Below, piece by piece: positions 31,149-40,430 of a DNA stretch of 64,000 nucleotides. Within the stretch, counting starts at the first letter, position 1, and every line of letters begins with the position of its first letter. The position numbers and the translations under genes were made by a program. This DNA is from Selaginella moellendorffii (Eukaryota > Streptophyta > Lycopodiopsida > Selaginellales > Selaginellaceae), in assembly GCF_000143415.4 (NCBI RefSeq), contig NW_003314273.1, positions 1,580,052 through 1,644,051 on the forward strand, written 5' to 3'. The notes beneath the pieces were generated by a model. It made no database searches. It saw nothing but the letters and a program-made list of their open reading frames with translations, and was not told where the DNA came from.

Positions 31149-31780
31149 TTAGAGCTGACAGATGAAAAGCTAGCAGCTGGAAATAACGTGAGGCCACACG
31201 CCATTCACCACTGCATCAGATGTCTTGAGGCTGCATCCTAAGATGGCGTGAGGCTACACGCCATCTGTAACCGGAATGCACTCGAGAGCCCAATCGGTGC
31301 ATGCCAATGTTGCTACTGAATGGCATGTGGCCTCATGCCATTTTCTACTTGGCCTAAAAGACTTACCATTTCAAGCCGAATGGAGGCGTGACAATCGAGG
31401 CCGGACTCGCTGGCGAATGTGCACTGTGTGTGCAGCGGATTGTAACAGCAAGGCTACTCGGCCACTTACAATTGGAGAGTGGCGCTGAAATCTCTCGGGA
31501 CGCCAAGTGGGCTGCGTGTGGGTGGCGGAGTGGGCGGCGGAGTTGGCGGCAAAGTTACAAACTGGGTGTGTCTTGAAGTGGACGCCGATGCACACGAGCG
31601 CGATGCGAGCACGAGTGTGATGCAAGCGCGAGTGGATGCCGATGCACACGAGAAACCTGTAGAGAAGGTAGATGAGCGCGAATGTGAGCGTGATCGCGAG
31701 TGGGAGCGCGATGCGAGTGCGAGTACGAAGCAAAATGCAAAACCTAACCTCACACGCGCGAAATGTCACGACGGTTGGTA
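31149..31780 (-). other. Element E gene 1, 5' region with two more palindromic introns
   Basis: Candidate upstream exons separated by 31,238-31,271 (34 nt, GTTACAG to TTAG) and 31,313-31,366 (54 nt, GTAAGTC to CAGTAG). Both contain the palindrome in near-perfect form. A further palindrome at about 31,183-31,205 lies in another possible intron. From 31,560 to 31,740 there are GC-rich tandem repeats (GATGCCGATGCACACGAG and CGCGATGCGAG types). The start codon cannot be fixed. The ORFs at 31,371-31,781 are repeat artefacts on both strands. Confidence 0.5.
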
Positions 31781-33212
31781 ATCCCGCAACATCATCATTC
31801 CTCGGACTTGGGCGCCACCATTAATTTCTGGATCGCCGCGCGCATGCATGCACGTGAAATCCAAAAGAAATCCGCAACGTTATCATTCCTCGGACTGCAT
31901 ACACGCGAAATCCAAAAGAAAGATCATGATTGAGATATCATTTAATACCCTCGCTATATTTATACCATGCATGATTGGATATTCCAAAGCATCTTGTATT
32001 TCCAAAAATGCCAGATGTTCAGCTAAATAAAGAATGGTATACAATGTCCTTCTTGATGACCCTGCAAAGAAGCATCTCAATCGGACACCACATGAGACCA
32101 TACGAGCCTTACAATGTTTCAGGGGCATTTGCCATAGATCCGACCGTTATTTTGCTCCAAGATTCTATAGTTTGGTGTGCATTGACCTTTCCATTGACAC
32201 TGCAAAGGGACATCACAATCAGATGCGGGATCACAAGAAACCAACTTCACTAACTCTAGTTTCACCAAGATCTATGTAAGGAGTTATGAAATGAAAGGAC
32301 CCTCTTTATTGAAATGTGTTTATGGTCTTAGGGGCATTGTGACATATCAAAGGATTTTGCATCAAGTTCTATATTTGCATGTTTATCAAGCTACTGAATT
32401 GCTAAACCCTAAACCCTCCCTAAATATGTGGCAAATGTTGCGTGAAGAAAGATGCCCTTTCTGGGCAAATGCTGTAAGAGGCAGTTGCCGAGCAGTTACA
32501 CGGCGAATAATCTTGGCACGGATCGCTGACATGGCATGGCAAAGTTCGAATCACTGACATGGCACAGCTGGATCGAGGCAAGGACATGATGTGACAAAGT
32601 TCAACCTCCGACAGCAAAGTCTAGACGCTACTCAGTTTGAAATTTGTCAGAGGAATCATAAAATCTGGTTTGTCAGAGGATTTGATGTGACGTTCAAGCG
32701 TGTGTTATTTTTGAATTCTCGAACTCATTCCTAGGTCTATCATTTTTGTGCGCCGTGTTCTTGGTTCCACTGAGCGCAATGAGCGCTGCTTGTGTAAGCG
32801 GCATTGTGAGCTGTGGTTTATGCGTCTACGAGCGGTTGCGGCATTGCGAGCGCCATTGCGAGCGGCAGTTTATGCGAGTGGCAGTTTGTGCGAGCGGCAC
32901 TACGAGCAGTTGCGGTGGTGCGAGCGGTGCTACAGTACCACTAATGGTATGAGGGCTCATGCCATCTTGGGGCTTGCAAGTTCATCACTAGCATATTGCC
33001 AATAGTTTCTTTACCTACCTGTAGCTGTGTGTTTATCAAGATGGCATGAGGCCTCATGCCAATTTTGTGAATGCGAAATTTCACGTGGGTGTCAATAGCA
33101 TGTTTGAATAATGGCATGTGGCCTCATGCTATTGAGGTTGTTTAATATGTTATGATTTAGGCCATTCTCCAATTATTTTTTGTATGGTCTTAACTTCTTT
33201 TCTGCACTTTCA
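31781..33212. promoter_or_regulatory. Element E central region between divergent genes
   Basis: 1.4 kb without convincing coding sequence between the minus-strand gene and the + strand gene, so both promoters should lie here. It includes a plant telobox-like AAACCCTAAACCC at 32,404-32,416, a GCGAGCGGCA-type repeat cluster (32,770-32,940) and palindrome copies at about 32,945-32,967, 33,042-33,063 and 33,111-33,135. A pyrimidine-rich acceptor (CTGCACTTTCAG) ends at 33,213, so the last two palindromes may lie in a 5' UTR intron of the + strand gene. Confidence 0.5.
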
Positions 33213-33214
33213 GA

Positions 33215-34051
33215 ATGGCCTTCAGGGTTGGGGAAAAGGTTTACATTTTGAATGGTGGGAAGAGAGTTGCAAAAGGGACCCTTGTGTCTATGGATCGGAA
33301 CTTTGTTATACACTGTCAAAGGCTTGGGGAAGGCAATGCTGCTGTATCAGTAGAGACTGTCTTCGATGGGAATGTGGTCGCTATTGAACGAGGAGAGATG
33401 GTAGTCGGGGTAAATGTTGTTGTTGCCTTGAAAAATCTTCAGAAGAAAGCAGATGTTGGGGACAGCGCAAGTGCGACGCATGTTCCCTCCATGGATCTTA
33501 AGAACTGTGCTACATGGATTCAGGCAAAGGTGTTTCTAAACAACCCCGAGGGGGAGGTGGTAGCTGAGGGCTTAGCCACAGTTGTCGATCCAAGAGATGC
33601 GGTTGCTAATCAAGAATTGGGCTAGGATGATATTGGAGTTGCGATTTTAGAGGTTGTTGACATAGAAGAAAACAGTCTGACTATTGGAAGCATTGTGCGG
33701 TGGAAATTGAGGCATTTAGTGTTTGAGAATGTGAAGGATTCACAATCAAACACCATTACAACTGATGACAGAACATCTCTTCATGGGAAAAGAAAGTACA
33801 CCTTCCTAAAGCGCAGCCAAAGGGATCTGAGCAACGAACCGAAAAGGCAGAAAATGGCGATGGAGGTTCGAATGGTCTCGACAGTTACTTGTTGCAAGAG
33901 GAGGTGTTGTCAACATGCTGATTGGGATGCTATTGAAGAGGAGAGAGCAAGATACAAGACATGGTTGGATGCGAAAGCAGAGTGCCACCATCACCTTGCC
34001 AGACCATGCAAGAGATGCAGCAAGGGCATTCATAACCCGGGTTCAAGGTGA
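33215..34051 (+). pseudogene. Element E gene 2: two-part protein with Cys/His cluster, one TAG
   Basis: A 136-codon frame starting ATG at 33,215, a TAG at 33,623-33,625, then 141 further open codons in the same frame to 34,051. Part one is beta-rich (VGEKVYILNGGKRVAKGTLVSM; KVFLNNPEGEVVAEGLATVVDP). Part two continues VAILEVVDIEENSLTIGSIVRWKLRHLV, a layout like the small domain found beside plant transposase-type proteins, then a basic segment and a Cys/His cluster (CCKRRCCQH...CHHHLARPCKRC) likely to bind zinc. It could be the N-terminus of a transposase or another DNA-binding protein; that is inference. Exons may follow after 34,050. Confidence 0.5.
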
Positions 34052-34774
34052 GATTCATTAATATTCCTTTACTAAGTTTCTAATGTATTTTATTTCAAGG
34101 TGAACAATCCGAATCTGAATCAGAGGAGGCGTGATGGCATGTGGCCTTACGCCATTCCTAGGTGAGATGATACAAATAACAAGTATAAATTCTTAGTTGT
34201 TCTAGCAAATCTTACTTAAAGTTCAAGGTGAACAAGCCGAATATGAATTCATCGGATTGTTATAACAAATTGCGAGGTGATGGCATGAGGCAATACACCA
34301 TTTGAGAGTGGTAGCCATTCCTATATGAGGTGAGTGAAATATTTATTAGAAATACCTCATTCAATTGTGCACTTCTAAGTCTTGGTCCACTCAGTACTGT
34401 TTGCATGTTTCTATTTTAATTCTTTCTCTAAAATGTTATTTAGCATGTGGCTTCATGCCATTGTTCTCCACAATCATACATTGAATTTTTCTATCCTTGC
34501 ATAATACTTCTCCATATATATAGCATGTGCGCACATGTGATATGGTTCATTAGGCCTGATATAGTGTGTGAGGTAAAACAAAGATGATGTGACATATGCA
34601 TTTACCAATCACACGTGCATAAATCTAATAATATGGCATGTGGCCCATATTAATGGCACATAAACCCATATTGTGGGCTTACATGCTTTATATACCATCA
34701 TTCCCTTGCAGCGTGTGTGTTGGTTTCCTTTTATAACACAACGAACTCCATATTTTAGGGTGAAGAGTGTTCTC
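34052..34774 (+). other. Element E right arm with repeated cassettes
   Basis: Contains repeated units that begin TCAAGGTGAACAA(T/G)CCGAAT at about 34,095 and 34,223, each followed after 15-45 bp by a palindrome copy (about 34,133-34,156 and 34,278-34,301); a third start of the unit lies at 35,472. Each unit looks like a small exon plus palindromic intron. More palindromes lie at 34,443-34,463 and 34,518-34,541. Confidence 0.45.
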
Positions 34775-35032
34775 ATGGCAAGCACAAAATCTGTAAGTGA
34801 GGCAGAAAAGGAGACGGAGAAGGAGATATGTGAAGATGTAGAATATATAAGTCTTCCAAACTCCCCATACTATACTCCAGGTGATCATTTTTCTGAACAA
34901 ACGGCAACATTAACAACTATCGAGAACGCCCCAGTAACGTCAGAGACAACAATCCAAAACAAAACAACTGACCCGGAGAAGGATGATAGTACCGCTGAGA
35001 GTACCAAAAAGGAGGTGTCCACTAGCGCTTAG
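34775..35032 (+). CDS. Element E small acidic ORF (85 aa)
   Basis: ATG at 34,775, after a possible acceptor (TTTTAG at about 34,758). The product is Glu/Thr/Ser-rich and without predicted fold (SEAEKETEKEICEDVEYISL; TTDPEKDDSTAESTKKEVS). It may be a last exon of gene 2 or a separate small protein. No family recognised. A palindrome copy lies just after the stop (35,040-35,063). Confidence 0.35.
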   Translation: MASTKSVSEAEKETEKEICEDVEYISLPNSPYYTPGDHFSEQTATLTTIENAPVTSETTIQNKTTDPEKDDSTAESTKKEVSTSA

Positions 35033-35634
35033 GCTTATAATGGCGTGTGCCCTCATGCCATTTACTTGATCACCAAATACCTTTTTCCCTTTGCACTAGT
35101 ATATCTTAATACCGGTCTGAGAAATAGAATGGCCAGGCCTTTTACTAAATCACCTTTGAAAGAAATGCAAGCCTCTATGTCGTAAAAAAAAGGTACTAGA
35201 GAAATTCCTTAATAATATAAATGTTATTTAGTTTCATGAAAATACACTAAGGGTCAAATGAGTTAAATGACTTCTCCAGACTAGCAATGCCTCTTGCTAC
35301 ACCTTCACAATTAGATTCGTTAGAAAAAGATAACATTGAATAATATCTAAATGTTCTCACCATTAAGTTATATGTCTGGCTAATAGGAATGACGTTCATC
35401 TTGGAAAGCTCACCACACGCTCAATGAACAAACAAATAATGTGTGCGCGCATGCCATAATAAATCTCATTGTCAAGGTGAACAAGCCGAATTTGAAGCTA
35501 AAGAAGAGCGACACAAAGTCACCGCGCTAGTCACCATGCCCCAGACATGTCTAGCCCCTGGACAAAAAACATATAATTTCACGTCATTTTCAAATACTTG
35601 AAAATTTGTACCTAGTCCCATTTTACTGAATAAA
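35033..35634. other. Element E right end, non-coding
   Basis: About 600 AT-rich bases with a full palindrome (35,040-35,063), a partial one (about 35,439-35,459) and the third copy of the GTGAACAAGCCGAAT cassette start. Near the end AAAATGGGAC (minus strand) echoes the GTGGGA of the TIR. No gene seen. Confidence 0.6.
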
Positions 35635-35658
35635 TCCCACTTTAACGAAATAGAGCTT
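35635..35658 (-). repeat. Element E right terminal inverted repeat (24 bp)
   Basis: Perfect inverted copy of 24,972-24,995, followed by the second GCCA (35,659-35,662) and resumed A3 integrase sequence. Confidence 0.92.
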
Positions 35659-35662
35659 GCCA

Positions 35663-36524
35663 ATGGTACTTCCTCTTGAGTAAGCCCATCGTCTTGGGCA
35701 CTCCGCTGTCTCCCGCAAAAGGTCCGTCATGACACTCTTCTAAGGCTACCTTCCTTAGTTCCCCTTCTGGAACATACACCCTCGTTTGCTTGTAATAGAT
35801 GAGTCCGTTGCATTCCGCATAACCCATTTTCTCTTCCGTTGGCAGCCCACCTCTCTGGTGAGCTTCCCGTGCCTCTAGATTCCTCAGCAACACTTCTTGT
35901 GCTAGACCATTGTTCTCATATGCTGTCCCCACATCGTCCTAAAAGGTTGCTGTCACACTAGATATCGCCAACTTCAAGCTCGCTTTTCGACTTAGCGCAT
36001 CTACCACGATGTTGCTCTTCCCAGGCTTGTACAAAATTTTGCAATCAAACTCGGCCAAGGCATTGGCCCACCGACCCTGTTTCCATCTCAGATCAGGTTG
36101 TGACAAGAAAGTGTTTCGTTGCCACATTGTCCGTGTAAACCTTGAAGTGTCTCCCAAGGTAGTGTCGCCACTCCTTGAGTGCCTTGACCACCACAAATAG
36201 TTCCTTCTCGTGGGCAGGCCACTTCCTTTGAGCCTTGTCCAACTTCTTCGAGAAGAACGCTACTGGATGGTTGTCTTGCTTCAAAACTGCGCCCAATGCA
36301 AAGTCTAAAGCATCCGTTTCTACCTCGAAGTCCTTACCAAAGTCTGGTAATGCCAACACGGGAGCCTTCCTCAACTTCCCTTTGAGGTGGACGAATGCCG
36401 CCTCGCATTCCGCTGTCCATACCATCTTCCCTTTTCCTGTTTGGTCCGTTAAGGGCAGGGCTACTCTCGAATAGTGTCTGATAAACTTTCGGTAGTAGTT
36501 GCATAGCCCCAGGAACACCCTCAA
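35663..36524 (-). pseudogene. A3 integrase N-terminus and RNase H
   Basis: Resumes at the integrase zinc domain (KYHW) after element E. Upstream (36,524-36,093) is Ty3 RNase H with ETDALDFALGAVLKQ, HEKELFVVVKALKEWRHYL and VYTDNVATKHFL, then GKSNIVVDALSRKA after a frameshift near 36,100. Nearly identical to A2. Confidence 0.88.
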
Positions 36525-36554
36525 CTCATGTACATTCGATGGTCGCTCCCATTC

Positions 36555-38036
36555 CTAGATCGCTTGGACCTTCTCCAGGTCCACCTTGAGCCCGTCTTGG
36601 CCCACCACATGCCTGAGAAACTTTACCTCTTGTTGAGCAAAGTCACATTTGCTCTCTTTAGCATACAGTTTGTGTTCCCTTAGTTTCTCAAACACCTTTG
36701 CCAAGTGTTCGGCATGCTCCTCTAGCGTCTCGCTATAGATCAGGATGTCGTTGATATAGACGACCACGAAGTGATCCAGATAGGGTACAAAGATGTGGTT
36801 CATCAACGCCAAAAACGTTGCTGGCGCATTGCACAGCCCAAAGGGCATCACCAAAAACTCAAAGCTCCCATACCTTGTTCGACAGGTTGTCTTCTCGACA
36901 TCTTCCTCAGCTACCCTGATCTGGTAGTATCCTGACCTTAGGTCAATCCTCGAGAAGTATTTTGCCTTTCCCAACCTATCAAACAGGTCCTCAATCCTTG
37001 GCAAAGGGTACTTGTTCTTCTTTGTATATTTGTTGAGCAATCGATAGTCTATGCACATGCGCATAGATCCATCTTTCTTTTTCACAAATAGCACCGATGC
37101 CCCATACGGCGACTTGCTCAACCTAAAATACCCTTTGTCCACCAACTCCTCTAGTTGGCACTTGAGCTCCGCAAGTTCTTTTTCGTTCAAACGGTAAGGG
37201 GGACGAACCACCGCCTCAACACCCTCGACCAGCTCAATCTTATGTTCTATCGGTCGTGCAGGGGGCAATCCCACCGGTAGCTCCTCTGGCATGGTATCCT
37301 GGAATTGGTCCAACACCTGCTGGATCACTAAAGGTACTTCTTCCGTTCCAGTCTTTTTGTCACTTCTCACCGAGAGTAAGCACAAAAATGCAGCCTTGGT
37401 CCCTTTAGTGAGTTGTCCTCTCATGGACACCAGGTTTAGGCACGAATCTTTGGCCTTGCATTGCCCTACCTTTAGATCCTGGGCCTCCACCCTGAATCTT
37501 CTTCCTTGGGCATTCGCTAGTACCACAAAGTTCCTACCTTGTCCATGCAGGGCTACCATGAATCGATTGAACCAATCCATTCCGAAGATCACGTCAAATC
37601 CCGCCATGTCCAACACGCTGAAATCCATGTCTACTTTCCATGTCCCTACTTCGACTCTCGCTTGTCGAAGTACCTCATCGGTGCTTTGGCTACCTTGAAC
37701 AAACTCTATAGTCCTTGGTTCGCCTAGTCGCTGCACCGTTAGTCCGGCTTGCCGGACTATGTCTGCAGCCACAAAATTATCCGAAGCACCCGTGTCAATA
37801 AGGATTTTAACAAAGCTACCTCCGAGCTTCCCTCGGAGGGCTAGTAGATGTCGCGAACGACTCTCTACCAAAGTTGCTCGTGTAATGAGTAACTTTGAGT
37901 TAGGGACTGGATCACATACCTCAATTTGGACTTCACCCGACTTGATGGCCATATTGGCTCTGGCCTTCTTTGGGTAGGGACATTCCCTCGAAAAGTGTCC
38001 CGCTTCACCGCAGTTGTAGCATATGTTGTTTCCCAC
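36555..38036 (-). CDS. A3 gag knuckle, protease and reverse transcriptase (493 aa, YIND)
   Basis: The longest open pol stretch of family A. It has the CCHC knuckle ([14 protein letters not shown]), aspartic protease ([12 protein letters not shown]), a linker, then [52 protein letters not shown] and the catalytic box as [10 protein letters not shown]. The first Asp of YIDD is Asn because GAC became AAC (minus strand, 36,750-36,752), a CpG transition. Polymerase activity needs that Asp, so this RT should be dead although the frame is open. The frame ends near 36,555 before RNase H. Confidence 0.9.
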   Translation of the reverse strand: MGNNICYNCGEAGHFSRECPYPKKARANMAIKSGEVQIEVCDPVPNSKLLITRATLVESRSRHLLALRGKLGGSFVKILIDTGASDNFVAADIVRQAGLTVQRLGEPRTIEFVQGSQSTDEVLRQARVEVGTWKVDMDFSVLDMAGFDVIFGMDWFNRFMVALHGQGRNFVVLANAQGRRFRVEAQDLKVGQCKAKDSCLNLVSMRGQLTKGTKAAFLCLLSVRSDKKTGTEEVPLVIQQVLDQFQDTMPEELPVGLPPARPIEHKIELVEGVEAVVRPPYRLNEKELAELKCQLEELVDKGYFRLSKSPYGASVLFVKKKDGSMRMCIDYRLLNKYTKKNKYPLPRIEDLFDRLGKAKYFSRIDLRSGYYQIRVAEEDVEKTTCRTRYGSFEFLVMPFGLCNAPATFLALMNHIFVPYLDHFVVVYINDILIYSETLEEHAEHLAKVFEKLREHKLYAKESKCDFAQQEVKFLRHVVGQDGLKVDLEKVQAI

Positions 38037-38054
38037 GCTGCTATACGACTTGAC

Positions 38055-38157
38055 TTAGGTTCTACTAGAGGTCATGGATGAGGCTAGGGACAAAGCTAGG
38101 CAATAGTGATTCTCCACTTCGCTGGTGTGTTGTCGCGAGAGGCGACACTTACCATTT
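38055..38157 (-). other. About 103-bp insertion in A3 gag, intron-like
   Basis: Between gag segments that are adjacent in A2 (about 21,552), A3 has about 103 extra bases. On the minus strand it starts near ATGGTAAGTGTCGCC and ends near GACCTCTAG, a strong donor and a usable acceptor. No clear target duplication. It may be a gained intron-like insert or filler DNA. Confidence 0.45.
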
Positions 38158-38159
38158 TA

Positions 38160-39580
38160 TCCGTGGGTTTGTCTCTTTTTGCTTGACTCCCCCACGCACT
38201 CGCTCGCTGGCCACTGGATTAGCCTTTTCGGAACCCCGAGGACTCATTCTTAGAGAAACTCTTCTTGAATTTCCCCCTGCTATACGTTCCCCTTGGTTTG
38301 GCCCCTTTGCTAAACATGGATCCCGACCCTGTCGTGTTCCCCTTTTGCAGGTTATCATTGAAATACACCTTGATGGCCGCATCCAACGCTTCCTTGTAGT
38401 TGGTCGGGTTCCACTGCATCACCTCACTGCGAGCCCAAGTTTGCAAACATGATATGAAGGCATGGAACGCATCCATATCCCCCATGTCCGTGACAAGTAT
38501 CCTCTTTGCCATAAACCCATTCACATACTCCTAAATGGTTCCAGTCTGCTTCAGCCTACTCAGCTCGTCCCTTAGATGCAAGGTAGCATTTGGACGAACG
38601 TAAATCGCACGGATCCTCGCCTTCATCATTTCCGAAGTGGCCACCGGTCCGTCGTTGGCCTCTGTCGTTCTCCACCAAGACTTGGCATTATCTGCCAAAT
38701 ATTGTTTTGCACATGGGACCTTCTCCGAGCTCAGCAACCACCAGCTTCAGCACGTTATGGTGACATCCAGTTGGATCGGATACGACGGGCCAGGACTGAT
38801 GCAGTCCCGTTCTTGCTTCTCACGGCACCAACTACCTCACACTCGGGCGATCACAGCCCTGACAGCTCCACCACACACGCCACTTCGCCAGAGATTGACT
38901 GCTTCACCTGAGCACTTTGCGGGAGAGCATTTTTTCTAGAGAGTCAGCTCTCACCGCTCTTCACACCCTCGTGGGGTGGCGAAGAGTATATGTTGTAAAT
39001 ATTTTGCCACACGCGGTGGTCCCTAGGGGACGATGAGGATAATAAAACACACCCGTTAACCGAGCTCGGCAACCACAACACTCGGAAGTAGTCCTCCATA
39101 TCGTAAAACCAATCCTCCACCACCTTATATTCGTTCACTCCCTTGAAGACCGGTGGGGGCTTTGGTTTGTACTTGGGAACCGCCTGAAGGACTGATTCCA
39201 CTTCGGTTTGTTCGACCTTTTCTGGTTTTGCCTCAGTCCCTGCCGAAGGGTCCGCACCTTCTACACTGCCAGCATCCGCAGTCTTTCGCTTTTTCTTCTG
39301 CTTCTTGTCACGCTTTAACTTGCGTACGAGAGTCTCGAGTAGGGCATTGGTCTACGCTAATTGGCCTTCTAGAATGTCCAATCGAGCCTTGGACGACCGA
39401 ACCTCGCCACCGGACTCCTGTTTGGAAGTTTCCTCACTAGAGTGCTCCTCATACAAGGATTCCTCATCCATAGCTTCTTGTTCGACCGGAGGCTCCAACT
39501 CTAGCGGAGGTTCCGTCTCCGCCTGGGTTCACTTACACCCTGCCTTTGCCATCTCCCAGCAATCCGCCTCTATCCTTCTC
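38160..39580 (-). pseudogene. A3 gag
   Basis: Capsid region (38,524-38,219 and 38,737-38,531) and, beyond a 319-bp insert, the N-terminal acidic and lysine-rich region up to the start near 39,550. Several stops and frame breaks. Supports the same gag architecture as A1. Confidence 0.8.
38742..39060. mobile_element. 319-bp insertion with 16-bp target duplication
   Basis: Flanked by CGAGCTC(A/G)GCAACCAC (38,726-38,741 and 39,061-39,076; one mismatch). A1 and A2 are uninterrupted here. A long duplication of this size suggests target-primed retroposition (SINE or processed RNA), though no A tail is obvious; the right end is AATAAAACACACCCGTTAAC. It contains a hairpin near 38,963-38,988 (CTCTTC..CACCC/GGGGTG..GAAGAG). 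No coding frame. Confidence 0.65.
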
Positions 39581-39595
39581 TAGAACTGAGGAAGA

Positions 39596-39608
39596 GGCTC
39601 TGATACCA
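39596..39608 (-). other. A3 primer-binding site (initiator tRNA-Met)
   Basis: The minus strand reads TGGTATCAGAGCC three bases from the LTR edge, the standard plant iMet primer site for minus-strand synthesis. Confidence 0.9.
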
Positions 39609-39611
39609 AAT

Positions 39612-40430
39612 TGTAAGCCACAAATTTTTCCTTTCCAATTTGCCAGCTTACTTCGTCTATCCGTCCAACACTGCCTTGGCTTTTGCTAAGTTCCCTCGCC
39701 AAGGTTCCCGCCTATGGTACCAGCTCCTACTTAGTCCTACTGGGTTTCAGCTACTCCCTGCAGGAGCAACGGAGTGTTAACCATCCATCCCAAATCCCAA
39801 ATTTTTTCCAATCCCCCTCCTCGGGTTAGACTGGACTTAAGGTTGGGCTACACTCCCCGCAAGCCCAAGCAACCAAGCCCCCCAAGCTTCCAGGTTCCTA
39901 ACATCCCTTGGTACCCCAAGACTTGATCATGGGACCCTCTAAATCCCAAGTTTTGAGTGCAACACTTGCTTCGGGACGCCGGGGTGAAACACCGTGGCCT
40001 AACGACCCGGTATGGGTACCCTTTTACCCCCCCCCCCCCCCCCTGGGAGACGCACGCTTTGGGCTTTCACCCCTTGACCCGTGTTAGTACTCGGACTCGG
40101 TCTCGGACTCGATCTCAGACTCAATCTCAGACCCGACTTCGGACTTGGTCTCAGACTCGATCTCATACTTGATCTCAGACCCGATCTCGGACTCGACTTC
40201 GGACTTGACCTCAGACTCGGTCTTGGACCCGATTTGGATCTCGGACTCGGTCTCGAACTCGGTCTCCGATTCGGCCTCGGATTCGATCCCGGACTCTATC
40301 TCAAACTCAGTCTCAGAGTCAGTCTTGGACTCGATCTTTGACTCGGTCCCATCCGATGAACTCTTTGTCAATTTGTTTATGCTTTTGGGGATCCTTTAGC
40401 CTACGACACCTTGGCGAGTGTTCCTTACAC
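39612..40430 (-). mobile_element. A3 5' LTR, truncated
   Basis: Starts at the family edge TGTAAGCC, contains the C-run (about 40,027-40,043) and TCGGAC-type repeat (40,085-40,350). It is lost after GTTCCTTACAC at 40,430, missing the conserved last 400 bp. What replaced it is unrelated. Confidence 0.88.

Larger units (their letters stand above)
24972..35658. mobile_element. Element E: 10.7-kb TIR element with divergent genes and dispersed palindromes
   Basis: A 10,687-bp insertion in the A3 integrase. The first 24 bp (starting AAGCTCTATTTC, ending AGTGGGA) are repeated perfectly in inverted orientation at the other end. A 4-bp duplication GCCA flanks it, and two uninterrupted relatives in the window prove the insertion. 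Inside are a minus-strand gene of about 16 exons (31.4-25.4 kb), a GC-rich central region with short repeats (31.4-33.2 kb) and a + strand gene (33.2-34.05 kb and beyond). I recognise no DDE transposase, helicase or tyrosine recombinase. Chapaev, Sola, Ginger and some Academ elements make 4-bp duplications, but nothing coded here matches them. Element status is well supported; its class is not known. Confidence 0.9.

Noticed and set aside
31371-31781. 132-aa minus and 100-aa plus ORFs
   Set aside because: Both come from GC-rich tandem repeats upstream of element E gene 1; no domain.
32404-32416. Telomere repeat (AAACCCTAAACCC)
   Set aside because: Fewer than two full units inside a transposon; more likely a telobox or chance than a telomere remnant.
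25368-35063. CRISPR-like array of palindromic repeats
   Set aside because: Spacing is irregular, copies are diverged, they sit in spliceosomal introns of a eukaryotic element and there are no cas genes.
24972-35658. Host genomic segment captured by recombination rather than a transposon
   Set aside because: Perfect 24-bp inverted ends, a matching 4-bp duplication and uninterrupted sister sites fit transposition much better.
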